Part shown: piece by piece, positions 7,822 through 16,547 of the stretch
How positions within the stretch are numbered: position 1 is the first letter of the stretch
How the letters are laid out: each line of letters begins with the position of its first letter
DNA from: Paraburkholderia sp. BL10I2N1
GTDB lineage: Bacteria > Pseudomonadota > Gammaproteobacteria > Burkholderiales > Burkholderiaceae
Reading direction: 5' to 3'
Length of the DNA stretch: 64,000 bases
Assembly (NCBI RefSeq): GCF_004361815.1
Contig: NZ_SNWA01000002.1
Span: forward strand, 3,100,001-3,164,000
Position numbers and translations under genes: made by a program
Notes under the pieces: generated by a model
Seen by the model: the letters and a program-made list of their open reading frames with translations, nothing else
Database searches by the model: none
Told to the model about the DNA's origin: nothing

Positions 7822-8789
7822 TTTGTGCCCTCCAGCTCCTTCACCTGGTAGTACTGGAAGACGGCCATCGGCACCAGCAACAGCAGCACCATCGCCACCG
7901 TCACCGCGGAAGCCATTGGCCAGTCCATATTGTTGAAGAACTCATCCCACATCACGCGGCCGATCATCAGCGTGTCGGCGCCACCCAACAGTTCAGGAAT
8001 CACGTACTCGCCCACCGCCGGAATGAACACCAGCAGGCTGCCCGCGATGATCCCGTTCTTCGACAGCGGCAACGTAATGCGGGTAAAGGCGGTCCATGGC
8101 TTCGCGCCGAGGTCGTACGCGGCTTCGAGCAGCGTCAGATCCATCTTCACGAGGTGCGCGTACAGCGGCATCACCATGAACGGCAGGTACGAATAGACCA
8201 TGCCGATATAGACGCCAATATCAGTGTGGTACAGCCGCAACGGCGAGTGGATCAGACCGATGGAGATCAGTGTGTGATTGAGCAGACCGTCGTCTTTCAG
8301 AATGCCGATCCACGCATAGACGCGGATCAAAAACGACGTCCAGAACGGCAGCATCACACCCATCATCAGCAGGTTGCGTGTCTGCGGTTCCGAGCGCGCG
8401 ATGTAGTACGCAATCAGGTAACCGATCAGCAGGCAGCAGATGGTTGAGACCGCAGCCATCTTCAGCGAACTGATGTAGGTCGCGATATACAGGTCGTCCT
8501 GCAGCAGGAACGCGTAGTGACTCAGCTGGATGGCGAAATGCACGACGCCGTCCTTGATGGTCACGAGTTCCGAGTAGGGCGGAATGCCCATGCGCAGGTC
8601 CGCGAAGCTGATCTTCAGCACCAGCACGAACGGTAACGCGAAGAAGACCGTCAGCCACAGGAAGGGCACGCCGATGACGGTCGTGCGGCCAGAGGGCACG
8701 AAGCGCGAGAGAAACGCGCGCAGCGCGACGAAGCGCGGATTCGCGGGGGCTGCACCAGGCAGCACGGAGGTGGGGGCAGGCGTTCTCAT
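7818..8789 (-). CDS. potH: Putrescine ABC transporter permease PotH
   Basis: A 323-residue inner-membrane permease. After a cytoplasmic N-terminus of about 35 residues there are six hydrophobic helices. The EAA loop reads LEAAYDLGAKPWTAFTRITLPLS, followed by GIIAGSLLVFIPAVGEYVIPELLGG, both typical of PotB/PotH. It overlaps potG upstream and potI downstream by four bases each. With PotI it forms the membrane channel of the putrescine importer. Confidence 0.9.
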   Translation of the reverse strand: MRTPAPTSVLPGAAPANPRFVALRAFLSRFVPSGRTTVIGVPFLWLTVFFALPFVLVLKISFADLRMGIPPYSELVTIKDGVVHFAIQLSHYAFLLQDDLYIATYISSLKMAAVSTICCLLIGYLIAYYIARSEPQTRNLLMMGVMLPFWTSFLIRVYAWIGILKDDGLLNHTLISIGLIHSPLRLYHTDIGVYIGMVYSYLPFMVMPLYAHLVKMDLTLLEAAYDLGAKPWTAFTRITLPLSKNGIIAGSLLVFIPAVGEYVIPELLGGADTLMIGRVMWDEFFNNMDWPMASAVTVAMVLLLLVPMAVFQYYQVKELEGTK

Positions 8790-9940
8790 TGCGTCAGCAC
8801 CACGCCGCTTGCGGGCGACCAGGAGACGAAGACATCGTCGTTGTAGGCGGGCGCACCTTCGTTCATCAGGTACGAACTGGAGAGATTCGACATCACGGTT
8901 TTGCCGCTGGGCAGGCGCACGTGATAGAGCGAATAGCTGCCCATGTAGGCGACATCCGAGACCACGCCGCGGGCCCAGTTGTGCGGCGAGGCGGGACGCT
9001 CGCGTGACACCCTGACGCGCTCCGGGCGCACCGAGATGCCCACCGGCATGCCAAGCGGCCCGGTGATGCCGTGGCTCACGTACATGCGGGCTTCGAGGTC
9101 TTCGCTTTCGACGAAGATGTGATCCGGCTCGTCTTCCACGACGAGGCCCTCGAACAGATTGGTCGAACCGATGAATTCGGCCGAGAAGCGGCTGTTCGGA
9201 AATTCATAGACCTGGCTGGGCGAGCCGATCTGCACGATGCGGCCTTCGCTCATGACGGCAAGGCGGCTTGCCATCGTCATCGCTTCTTCCTGATCGTGCG
9301 TGACCATCACGCAGGTGACATCGACCTTCTCGATAATGTTGACCAGTTCGAGCTGGGTCTTCTGGCGGATCTTTTTATCCAGCGCGGACATCGGTTCATC
9401 GAGCAGCAGCAGCTTCGGCCGCTTGACCAGCGAGCGGGCGAGCGCCACGCGCTGCTGCTGGCCGCCGGAGAGCTGATGCGGCTTGCGCTGCGCATACCTG
9501 CTCATCTGCACCAGATGGAGCGCATCGCCCACGCGCTCCCTGATCTCGTTCTTCGGCGTGCCTTCCTGCTTGAGGCCGAACGCCACGTTGGCCTCGACGC
9601 TCATGTGCGGAAACAGCGCGTACGACTGGAACATCATGTTCACGGGCCGTCGGTAGGGCGGCAGCGAGGCGAGGTCTTCGCCATCGACGAAGATCTTGCC
9701 GGAGGTCGCGGTCTCCAGTCCCGCGAGCATGCGCAGCAGGGTCGACTTGCCGCAGCCGGAGCTGCCGAGCAACGCGAAGAGTTCGTTCTTCGCGATCGTC
9801 AGGTTGACGTTGTCGACCGCGGTGCTGTCGCCGAATTTCTTCACGACGTTTTCGATGCGGACGAATTCGTCCGGCTTCTTTGCCGTCGCGGCCGTGTTGC
9901 GGGCCACCGGAGTGGCGCTGAGAGTGGGTGTCAAGTTCAT
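8786..9940 (-). CDS. potG: Putrescine ABC transporter ATP-binding protein PotG
   Basis: A 384-residue ATPase. Walker A is GSSGCGKST, the signature LSGGQQQRVALARSL, Walker B LLLLDEPMSALD, and the switch His is in VTHDQEEA. A TOBE-like C-terminal domain follows (ISVRPERVRVS...). The start is taken as ATG 9940 (MNLTPTLS), because an earlier ATG at 10006 would add an Arg-rich tail with no family counterpart. There is no strong ribosome site. It follows potF after a 13-bp intercistronic hairpin and leads the overlapping potG-potH-potI run. Confidence 0.9.
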   Translation of the reverse strand: MNLTPTLSATPVARNTAATAKKPDEFVRIENVVKKFGDSTAVDNVNLTIAKNELFALLGSSGCGKSTLLRMLAGLETATSGKIFVDGEDLASLPPYRRPVNMMFQSYALFPHMSVEANVAFGLKQEGTPKNEIRERVGDALHLVQMSRYAQRKPHQLSGGQQQRVALARSLVKRPKLLLLDEPMSALDKKIRQKTQLELVNIIEKVDVTCVMVTHDQEEAMTMASRLAVMSEGRIVQIGSPSQVYEFPNSRFSAEFIGSTNLFEGLVVEDEPDHIFVESEDLEARMYVSHGITGPLGMPVGISVRPERVRVSRERPASPHNWARGVVSDVAYMGSYSLYHVRLPSGKTVMSNLSSSYLMNEGAPAYNDDVFVSWSPASGVVLTQ

Positions 9941-10083
9941 GGTGGTGCCATTCCGTGCGGATCGCAGGCGTAAGCGTCCCCGTGCGAGGCGCGGGAGGCG
10001 GCTCACAAAGGTTCGCGGCGATCGGGAAACAGGGGACTGCGCGTTTAACGGCGCAGGCTGACTGCGATAAAGCTTGCTTCGAT

Positions 10084-10113
10084 CGGTACAGGGGTCAAGC
10101 GACCCCTGTACCG
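10084..10113 (-). terminator. Intercistronic 13-bp hairpin between potF and potG
   Basis: CGGTACAGGGGTC (10084-10096), loop AAGC, GACCCCTGTACCG (10101-10113): a perfect 13-bp stem with a four-base loop. No T-run follows on the minus strand. Such structures after a binding-protein gene usually trap RNase and partly stop transcription, giving more binding protein than membrane components. That role is inferred here from position. Confidence 0.7.
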
Positions 10114-10137
10114 GGGATATCGGTTTTGGTGAGGCGG

Positions 10138-11259
10138 TTAGTGACCCGTTTTCAGTTGGGCCCAGAGGCGGTTTTCAAGCCGCAGGATGTCGGTCGGCAT
10201 CGGCTTCATCAGCGTCATCTTGCCGAGCACGTCGTCCGGCGGATAAACGGTCTGGTCCTGTGCGACGGCCGGCGTCACGAACTGGCGTGCGGCGAGGTTC
10301 GCCGTCGGATAGAACACTTCGTTGGTGATTTCCGAGTTGACCTTCGCATCTTCGATGTAGTTGATCCACTTCATCGCCGCTTCCGGATGCGGTGCATCCT
10401 TCGGCACGACCATCACGTCGAACCACAGCAGGCCGCCTTCCTTCGCGTTCGAGAATTTGACTTCGTACGAGCGCTTGGCTTCCATCGATCGGCGTCGGGC
10501 GATACCGACGTCGCCTGACCAGCCCAGCGCGACGCAGATGTCGTTGTTCGCCAGGTCGTTGATGTAGCCCGACGAATTGAACTGGGTGATGTACGGGCGG
10601 ACTTTCTTCAGCACTTCGAAAGCGGCCTGATAGTCGGCCGGGTTCGTGCTGTTCGGATCCTTGTGCATGTACTGCAGTGTTGCGGCGAATACGTCGACTG
10701 CCTGATCGAGGAAGGACACGCCGCAACCCTTGAGCTTCGACAGATTGGCGGGATCGAATACGAGTGCCCAGCTGTCCACCGGCGCATTCGCGCCGAGCGC
10801 TTTTTGCACGGCCTGCACGTTGTAGCCGATACCGTCCGTGCCGTAGGCCCAGGGCACGCCGTACTGGTTGCCCGGATCGGCGTCGGAGATCATCTTCATC
10901 AGAACCGGATTGAGGTTCTTGAGGTTCGGCATCTGCGACTTATCGAGCTTCTGGTAGACACCGGCCTGAATCTGCTTGGCCATGTAGTTCGAGGTCGGCA
11001 CGACGATGTCATAGCCCGAGCTGCCTGCAAGCAGCTTGGCCTGCAACGTGTCGTCGCTGTCGTAGTTGTCGTACTTGACCTTGATGCCGGTCTGCTTCTC
11101 GAAGTTCGGAATCGTGTCCTTGGCGATGTAATCCGACCAGTTGTACACGTTCAGTTCGGTGTCCGCCGCCAGTGCCGGAGTCGCGGACAGCGCTGACAGA
11201 CCCGTCATGGCGAGAAGAGCGGCCCCCGCGACCGCGTGACGAAGATGACAAACGCTCAT
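10138..11259 (-). CDS. potF: Putrescine-binding periplasmic protein PotF
   Basis: A 373-residue periplasmic binding protein. The start ATG 11259 has AGGGGA upstream. The signal peptide is MSVCHLRHAVAGAALLAMTG...ATPALA, cut before ADTELNVYNWSDYIAKDT. The family motifs VYNWSDYI, YDNYDSDDTLQAKLLAGSSGYDIVVPTS and WSGDVGIA are all present. The motif EGGLLWFDVMVVPKDAPHPEAA contributes Trp and Asp residues to the polyamine pocket. It delivers putrescine to PotGHI. It lies between the SpuC-type aminotransferase and potG. Confidence 0.92.
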   Translation of the reverse strand: MSVCHLRHAVAGAALLAMTGLSALSATPALAADTELNVYNWSDYIAKDTIPNFEKQTGIKVKYDNYDSDDTLQAKLLAGSSGYDIVVPTSNYMAKQIQAGVYQKLDKSQMPNLKNLNPVLMKMISDADPGNQYGVPWAYGTDGIGYNVQAVQKALGANAPVDSWALVFDPANLSKLKGCGVSFLDQAVDVFAATLQYMHKDPNSTNPADYQAAFEVLKKVRPYITQFNSSGYINDLANNDICVALGWSGDVGIARRRSMEAKRSYEVKFSNAKEGGLLWFDVMVVPKDAPHPEAAMKWINYIEDAKVNSEITNEVFYPTANLAARQFVTPAVAQDQTVYPPDDVLGKMTLMKPMPTDILRLENRLWAQLKTGH

Positions 11260-11331
11260 GCTTTTTTCCCCTGAAGGTAAGGTCCGGCATGAGCGCGCGT
11301 CGCCACGCGCCCGCACCGGTAAGGACTGCCG

Positions 11332-12774
11332 TTATGAAAGGCCGAGTTGTTGTGCGGTCGCGTCGATGGCCTTTTTCGCCTTCGATACGATTTCATCGAT
11401 TTCTTCCTTCGTGATCACGAGCGGCGGCGACAGCAGCATCCTGTCACCGGTGGCGCGCATAATCAGGTTGCCGTTGAAGCAGAAGTCGCGGCAGATCGTC
11501 CCGACGTCGCCACCGTTTTCGAAGCGCGTGCGTGTTTTCGGATCCTTCGCGAGCTGGATGCCGGCGACGAGCCCCACGCCGGAGATATCGCCGACGATCG
11601 GGTGATTGGCGAACGTCTCGCGCAGGCGCTTCTGGAAGTAGGGACCCGTCTCGTTCTTCACGCGCTCGATGATCTTCTCGTCGCGCAGGAGCTTCAGGTT
11701 CGCGACCGCGACCGCTGCCGCAACCGGGTGACCGGAATAGGTGAGGCCGTGATTGAAGTCGCCGTTCTCGATGATCGCTTTCGCCACGCGGTCGTGCAGG
11801 CCGACTGCGCCCATCGGCACATAGCCGCTCGTCAGCCCCTTGGCCATCGTGATCAGGTCGGGTTCGAAGCCGAAGTGCTGATGGGCGAACCATTCGCCGG
11901 TGCGGCCAAAGCCACCGATCACTTCGTCCGCGACGAGCAAAATGTCGTACTTGCGGCAGATCCGCTGGATTTCCGGCCAGTACGTCGACGGCGGGAAGAT
12001 CACGCCGCCCGCTCCCTGGAAAGGCTCACCGATGAAGGCCGCAACGTTCTCCGGCCCGAGTTCGAGGATCTCGGTCTCCAGTTGCCGCGCGCGCTCGAGG
12101 CCGAACTCTTCCGGCGTCCTGTCGCCGCCTTCGCCGAACCAGTAGGGCTGGTCGATATGCACGATGTGTTCGACCTGCGACGGCATCTGTTCATGCATGT
12201 AGCCCATGCCGCCGAGCGTGCCGCCGGCGATCGTCGAGCCGTGATAGCCGTTCTTGCGCGAGATCACATACTTCTTCAGCTTCTTGCCCTGCGTGGCCCA
12301 GTACTGATGGACGATGCGCAGCACGGTGTCGTTGCCTTCGGAGCCGCTGTTGCAGTAGAAGAAGTGATTGAACGGCGCGGGCGCCAGTTCCGCGAGCAGT
12401 GCGGACAGTTCGATGACGGGCGGATGGGTCGTCTTGAAGAACGTGTTATAGAACGGCAGTTCCTGCAACTGCCTGTAGGCGGCGTCGGCGAGTTCCTTGC
12501 GGCCGTAGCCGACGTTCACGCACCACAGGCCCGCCATGCCGTCGATGATCTTGTTGCCTTCCGAATCCCACAGATAGACGCCTTGCGCCTTCACGATCAC
12601 GCGGCTGCCAGCCTGATTGAGCGATCCCATGTCCGAGAACGGATGGATGTGGTGCGCGGCATCGAGCGCGCGATACTCGGCGGTGCTGCGTCCTTGCGTG
12701 ACCTGTGCGACCTGCGCGCTCGCCGCTGGCTGAGCGGGTTGTACGTATGCGACTTCTTCTGTTCTGTAGCTCAT
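11332..12774 (-). CDS. spuC: Class-III aminotransferase, putrescine--pyruvate (SpuC) type
   Basis: A 480-residue PLP enzyme. The PLP-binding lysine is in LITMAKGLTSGYVPMGAV, the Asp that contacts the pyridine nitrogen is in LLVADEVIGGFGRTG, and the phosphate-binding motif is YCNSGSEGNDTVLRI. In the SpuC group the enzyme transfers an amino group from putrescine to pyruvate, giving 4-aminobutanal and alanine. This provides a route to GABA that bypasses gamma-glutamylation. It sits between puuA and potF on the same strand, which supports a polyamine substrate. A beta-alanine or other omega-amino acid substrate cannot be excluded. Confidence 0.85.
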   Translation of the reverse strand: MSYRTEEVAYVQPAQPAASAQVAQVTQGRSTAEYRALDAAHHIHPFSDMGSLNQAGSRVIVKAQGVYLWDSEGNKIIDGMAGLWCVNVGYGRKELADAAYRQLQELPFYNTFFKTTHPPVIELSALLAELAPAPFNHFFYCNSGSEGNDTVLRIVHQYWATQGKKLKKYVISRKNGYHGSTIAGGTLGGMGYMHEQMPSQVEHIVHIDQPYWFGEGGDRTPEEFGLERARQLETEILELGPENVAAFIGEPFQGAGGVIFPPSTYWPEIQRICRKYDILLVADEVIGGFGRTGEWFAHQHFGFEPDLITMAKGLTSGYVPMGAVGLHDRVAKAIIENGDFNHGLTYSGHPVAAAVAVANLKLLRDEKIIERVKNETGPYFQKRLRETFANHPIVGDISGVGLVAGIQLAKDPKTRTRFENGGDVGTICRDFCFNGNLIMRATGDRMLLSPPLVITKEEIDEIVSKAKKAIDATAQQLGLS

Positions 12775-12810
12775 GTTGCCTCCAGTTGTTCTGCCTTTGC
12801 TTGCGCCGTC

Positions 12811-14145
12811 TTAAACATGCAGCAGCAAATGCCTGCGTTCCCACGAACTGATCACGCGGAAGAACGCTTCATACTCGGTTTCTTTCAGGGCGAGGTAGGC
12901 CTTGACGAACTTGTCGCCGAGCATTTCGGCCATCGGTTCGCAGGCGCCCATCAACGTCAGACCCTCTTCGAGATTGCGCGGCAGTTGATACGGCAGCTCG
13001 TAGCCGTCGCTGATCAGCGGCTCGGTCGGCTTGAGGCGCTGCGTCATGCCGAGATAGCCCGCCGCAAGCGTCGCGGCAATCGCCAGATACGGATTGCAAT
13101 CCACGCCGGGGATGCGGTTTTCGATCCGGCGCGCCTGCGGGCCGGAATGCGGAATCCGGAAACCCACCGTGCGATTGTCGTAACCCCATTGCACATTGAT
13201 CGGCGCGGCCATGAAGCGCGACAGCCGGCGGTACGAGTTGATATAGGGCGCGAAAATCGGCATCAAAGCAGGCGTGTACTTCTGCAGGCCGGCGATATAG
13301 CCGTCGAACAGTTCGGTCGGCTTGCCGTCCGCGCCGGTGAAGAGGTTATGGCCGGTTTCTTCATCCACGAGGCTCTGATGGACGTGCATGGCCGAACCTG
13401 GCTCGCCTTCCATCGGCTTGGCCATGAACGTCGCATACATCTTGTGGCGCAGCGCGGCTTCGCGCACGGTCCGCTTGAAGAGGAACACGCGGTCGGCCAG
13501 ATTGAGCGGGTCGCCATGCAGGAAGTTGATTTCCATCTGCGCGGCGCCGACCTCATGGATCAGCGTGTCGACTTCCAGTTCCTGGATATCGCAGTACTCG
13601 TAGATGTCTTCGAAGAGCGGATCGAATTCGTTGACGGCTTCGATCGAATACGCCTGACGTCCCGTTTCCGGACGGCCCGTCCGGCCGATCGGCGGTTGCA
13701 GTGGCAGATCCGGATCCTTGTTCATGTCGACCAGGTAGAACTCCAGCTCCGGTGCGACAACCGGTTTCCAGCCCTTGGCCTTGTACATTTCGAGCACGCG
13801 GCGCAGAACGCGGCGCGGCGAGATGGCGACGGGCGTGCCGTCGAAGTGGACGCAGTCGTGGATCACCTGGGCGGTGGGGTCGACAGCCCACGGAATGATG
13901 CGGATCGTCGACGGGTCGGGTACGCAAACCATGTCGGGATCGGTGACGCCGGTCAGGGTGCCGTCTTCCGGATAGTCACCCGTTACGGTCTGGATCATCA
14001 CCGCTTGCGGCAGGCGCATGGATTCGCCGGATTCGAACTTGCTGCGAGGAATGATCTTGCCGCGTGCGATCCCGGCCATGTCGGGAATAATTGCTTCGAT
14101 CTCGGTGATGCGGTGTTTCTTCAGAAACTCGTCGATGTCATGCAT
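12811..14145 (-). CDS. puuA: Gamma-glutamylputrescine synthetase (glutamine-synthetase family)
   Basis: A 444-residue glutamine-synthetase-fold ligase. It joins glutamate and putrescine using ATP, the first step of the Puu pathway. Visible family motifs are the N-terminal VTGDYPEDGTLTGVTDPDM region, the metal ligands in PVVAPELEFYLVD, the EVGAAQMEINFLHGDPL segment, PGSAMHVHQSL, and RIENRIPGVDCNPYLAIAATLAAG. The start is ATG 14145 with an AGAGAG-type site. The frame remains open upstream to 14319 without family similarity. It lies 44 bases after puuD and 36 before spuC. Confidence 0.9.
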   Translation of the reverse strand: MHDIDEFLKKHRITEIEAIIPDMAGIARGKIIPRSKFESGESMRLPQAVMIQTVTGDYPEDGTLTGVTDPDMVCVPDPSTIRIIPWAVDPTAQVIHDCVHFDGTPVAISPRRVLRRVLEMYKAKGWKPVVAPELEFYLVDMNKDPDLPLQPPIGRTGRPETGRQAYSIEAVNEFDPLFEDIYEYCDIQELEVDTLIHEVGAAQMEINFLHGDPLNLADRVFLFKRTVREAALRHKMYATFMAKPMEGEPGSAMHVHQSLVDEETGHNLFTGADGKPTELFDGYIAGLQKYTPALMPIFAPYINSYRRLSRFMAAPINVQWGYDNRTVGFRIPHSGPQARRIENRIPGVDCNPYLAIAATLAAGYLGMTQRLKPTEPLISDGYELPYQLPRNLEEGLTLMGACEPMAEMLGDKFVKAYLALKETEYEAFFRVISSWERRHLLLHV

Positions 14146-14189
14146 GATGTTCTCTCTATTGTTTGCGCGGCTGGTCCTGGCTGTGTCGT

Positions 14190-14978
14190 TCACAGCGCCG
14201 CGGCGGATGCCGCGGCAAGACCAGCCCTGATGCGCATTCGATCGCGGCAGGCTGCGCCGAACGCCTGAAAGATCGCGGTGGACAGCGCGTCGTCGGCATG
14301 CTTCCACTCGGGGTGCCACTGCACACCCAGGGCGAAAGCGCGGGCCCCCTTGACGCTGACCGCTTCGATCAAGCCATCCGGCGCGGTGGCTTCGGTCACG
14401 AGACCGTTGCCCAGCCGCTCGACGCCCTGTCCATGCAGCGAATTCACCCGCGCCTCATTCGCGCCCGCTGCGAGGCGCTGCAGCAAGCCGCCTTCGGTGA
14501 GCTGGATCGGATGGGAAGGTGAGTACTGCACGGCCAGTTCGTCGTCCTTGTTCTCGCGGTGGTCGTTAAAGCCCTCCACTGCGTGAACGCTTTGATGCAG
14601 CGTCCCGCCGAACACGACGTTCATTTCCTGAAAACCACGGCAGATGGCCAGCACCGGAACACCGGCTTCGATGGCCGCGCGCATCAGCGGCAAGGTCGTC
14701 GCATCGCGTGCGGCGTCGTGCAGCGTGCCGGGTGCGCTCGCATCGCCGCCATAGTGATGCGGTTCCACGTTCGAATAGCTGCCGGTGAACAGCAGGCCAT
14801 CGACCGCCGCGAGAATGTCCGTAGCGGATTGCTTCGCGCCGAGCGCGGGCAATAGCATGGCCAGTGCGTCCGAACCGTCGACGATCGCGGCGATGTACTT
14901 TTCGCCGACCACGTGCGACGCATGCGCACCCATCATCGTTCTGTCGGCGCTCACGCCGACCAATGGTTTTGTTTGCAT
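14190..14978 (-). CDS. puuD: Gamma-glutamyl-GABA hydrolase (class-I glutamine amidotransferase-like)
   Basis: A 262-residue cytoplasmic hydrolase that releases GABA and glutamate from gamma-glutamyl-GABA, the last step of the Puu pathway. The nucleophile Cys is in VLAICRGFQEMNV, and the catalytic His/Glu pair in ALGVQWHPEWK. The N-terminus KPLVGVSADRTMMGAHASHVVG is typical. It is the first gene of the minus-strand polyamine operon. The start codon is odd in having no purine-rich ribosome site. Instead two copies of the octamer AACTGACA (plus-strand orientation) lie directly next to the ATG. Confidence 0.9.
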   Translation of the reverse strand: MQTKPLVGVSADRTMMGAHASHVVGEKYIAAIVDGSDALAMLLPALGAKQSATDILAAVDGLLFTGSYSNVEPHHYGGDASAPGTLHDAARDATTLPLMRAAIEAGVPVLAICRGFQEMNVVFGGTLHQSVHAVEGFNDHRENKDDELAVQYSPSHPIQLTEGGLLQRLAAGANEARVNSLHGQGVERLGNGLVTEATAPDGLIEAVSVKGARAFALGVQWHPEWKHADDALSTAIFQAFGAACRDRMRIRAGLAAASAAAL

Positions 14979-14997
14979 AACTGACAGAAAACTGACA
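14979..14997 (-). promoter_or_regulatory. Direct repeat immediately upstream of puuD start
   Basis: AACTGACA occurs at 14979-14986 and again at 14990-14997, eleven bases apart (one helical turn) and directly touching the puuD ATG at 14978. It could be a regulator site overlapping the translation start. Function is unproven. Confidence 0.35.
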
Positions 14998-15910
14998 ATC
15001 GTATTGGGTCACCGCGGGACGCGGCGGAAACAGCATGACGTACGCGCGGCACGGTTCCGCGGCTAGCGCCAGGCGCAAAGCCGCAAAGTGGTGCAGGCGT
15101 GCGACGGTCGTCAGCGGACCGCGCCGCGCGTAGCAATCAGATACGCGGTTCGATCCGGTCCGCTGCATTGCGCGGCAAGCGCGAGGCGTGCGAATTGCGC
15201 AGGCAATATGCGGCCAGACGCAGCTGCGACGCGCTTGTGCAAACGGATGAATCGAACCGCTAAAGAGGGAGAGGACCTACGGCAGCAGTGACGCGACTTC
15301 GTCCGTACGGACGGCAATGAAGGCGCGTGCTGAAATGGCGTTGTGACGACGAACGGAGCGGCGGGAAAGGATCGTGTAGACGGACAGAAACCGGCGAAAC
15401 GCAAGGCTGCCGTTGCTGCCGTCGGCGATGGTACGGTCAGCGCGAAGACACCTCGCATGCTGACTTCTTTCCCACCTAACCAAAGGGCCGCGGACTCTCA
15501 CGATTACACTCGACTGGGGCGACGTTGAAAGTATTGAACGCCTCGTTCGATGAAACGCGTACAGCGTTTAAAGAAACGGGACATTGACCATCCGTTCATG
15601 CCGTTGCGAACCCAACTTCGCCGCGCTCCGGAAACTGTTGCCTGGTTCCGTTACACCGGTATGACGGTGACCTGTAGTTCAGCATATACGAGCCAAAAAG
15701 GCCGTCAAATCATTTTTTAAAAAGCTTGATCAGGGCTTTCCCTTACCGTGCACGCGAAACTGGCGGCGCAGGAATGAGGCATGCTAAAGAAATATTTCGA
15801 TTAGCTTTCAGGGGTTTTTCCGTACTGCGCCCGAATTAAAGTGATTAGAATATTCAACACTCGCGCATGACACAGCAGCAGATCCTTCAACCTGTTTCGA
15901 GAGTCGATCG
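14998..15910. promoter_or_regulatory. Divergent control region between puuD and puuR
   Basis: About 910 bases without a convincing gene separate the two arms of the polyamine island. Base composition falls towards 15700-15860, where AT-rich stretches suggest promoters. Two short palindromes, GAAATATTTC (15789-15798) and GAATATTC (15848-15855), lie 56-120 bases before the puuR start and are candidate operators. Open frames at 15111-15458 have no protein-like character. Confidence 0.45.
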
Positions 15911-16462
15911 ATGTCCATCGAAGTAGCGACCCGTCTTCAGTACATCCGTAAGAAGAATGGTCTTTCTCAACGCGAGCTGGCCAAGCGCGCGGGCGTCACG
16001 AACGGCACGATCTCACTGATCGAACAGAACCGGGTGAGTCCTTCCGTCGGATCGCTGAAAAAGCTGCTCGAATGCATACCGATGAGTCTCGCGGAATTTT
16101 TCACGTTCGAGATCGAGGCTAGCCGCTCGATCGTGTCGCGCCGCGCCGAAATGCCCAATCTCGGCACGGAGTCGATCGAGTTCTATCTCGCGGCCTCGAG
16201 CGTGAAGGACCGCAACATGTGCATCATGCGCGAGGTCTACCAACCACTCTCCGATACCGGAGGGGAGATGTTGCAGCACACAGGACACGAGGGCGGCGTA
16301 GTCGTCAGCGGTCAACTCGAACTGACCGTCGACGGCACGACGTGGCTGCTCGACCCCGGCGACAGCTATTACTTCGAAAGCCGTTTGCCGCATCGCTTTC
16401 GCAATCCCAGCGCGGAGCAGGTCTGCGAGGTCGTGTCCGCGAATTCACCGCCGAGCTTCTGA
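15911..16462 (+). CDS. puuR: XRE-cupin transcriptional regulator, PuuR type
   Basis: A 183-residue regulator. Residues 7-60 form a Cro/CI-type helix-turn-helix (LQYIRKKNGLSQRELAKRAG, then TNGTISLIEQNRVSPSVGSLKKLLE). Residues about 105-180 form a cupin beta barrel with GHEGGVVVSGQLELTVDG and LDPGDSYYFESRLPHRFRN. PuuR-type proteins repress polyamine catabolic genes and are released by putrescine or a related ligand. It is divergent from puuD and leads puuR-puuC-agmatinase, so it probably controls both arms. Confidence 0.88.
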   Translation: MSIEVATRLQYIRKKNGLSQRELAKRAGVTNGTISLIEQNRVSPSVGSLKKLLECIPMSLAEFFTFEIEASRSIVSRRAEMPNLGTESIEFYLAASSVKDRNMCIMREVYQPLSDTGGEMLQHTGHEGGVVVSGQLELTVDGTTWLLDPGDSYYFESRLPHRFRNPSAEQVCEVVSANSPPSF

Positions 16463-16547
16463 CGCCGCGCCCATGCGTCCGACGCGAACGCCGGGCCGCC
16501 GCCCGGCTCCACATCGACGTCGGTCGCCTAACAATTGAGGCATCCTG

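Noticed and set aside
11347..14268. Very long open frame on the plus strand opposite spuC and puuA
   Set aside because: It mirrors two well-supported minus-strand genes in a GC-rich genome, is extremely Arg/Asp/His-rich and has no domain resemblance.
15111..15458. Possible 115-residue minus-strand gene in the puuD-puuR control region
   Set aside because: Arg/Ala-rich, no ribosome site and no conserved pattern; more likely control DNA.
14998..15910. Sigma-54 promoter for the polyamine genes
   Set aside because: I looked for a GG-N10-GC element with the TGGCAC/TTGC pattern and found no convincing match.
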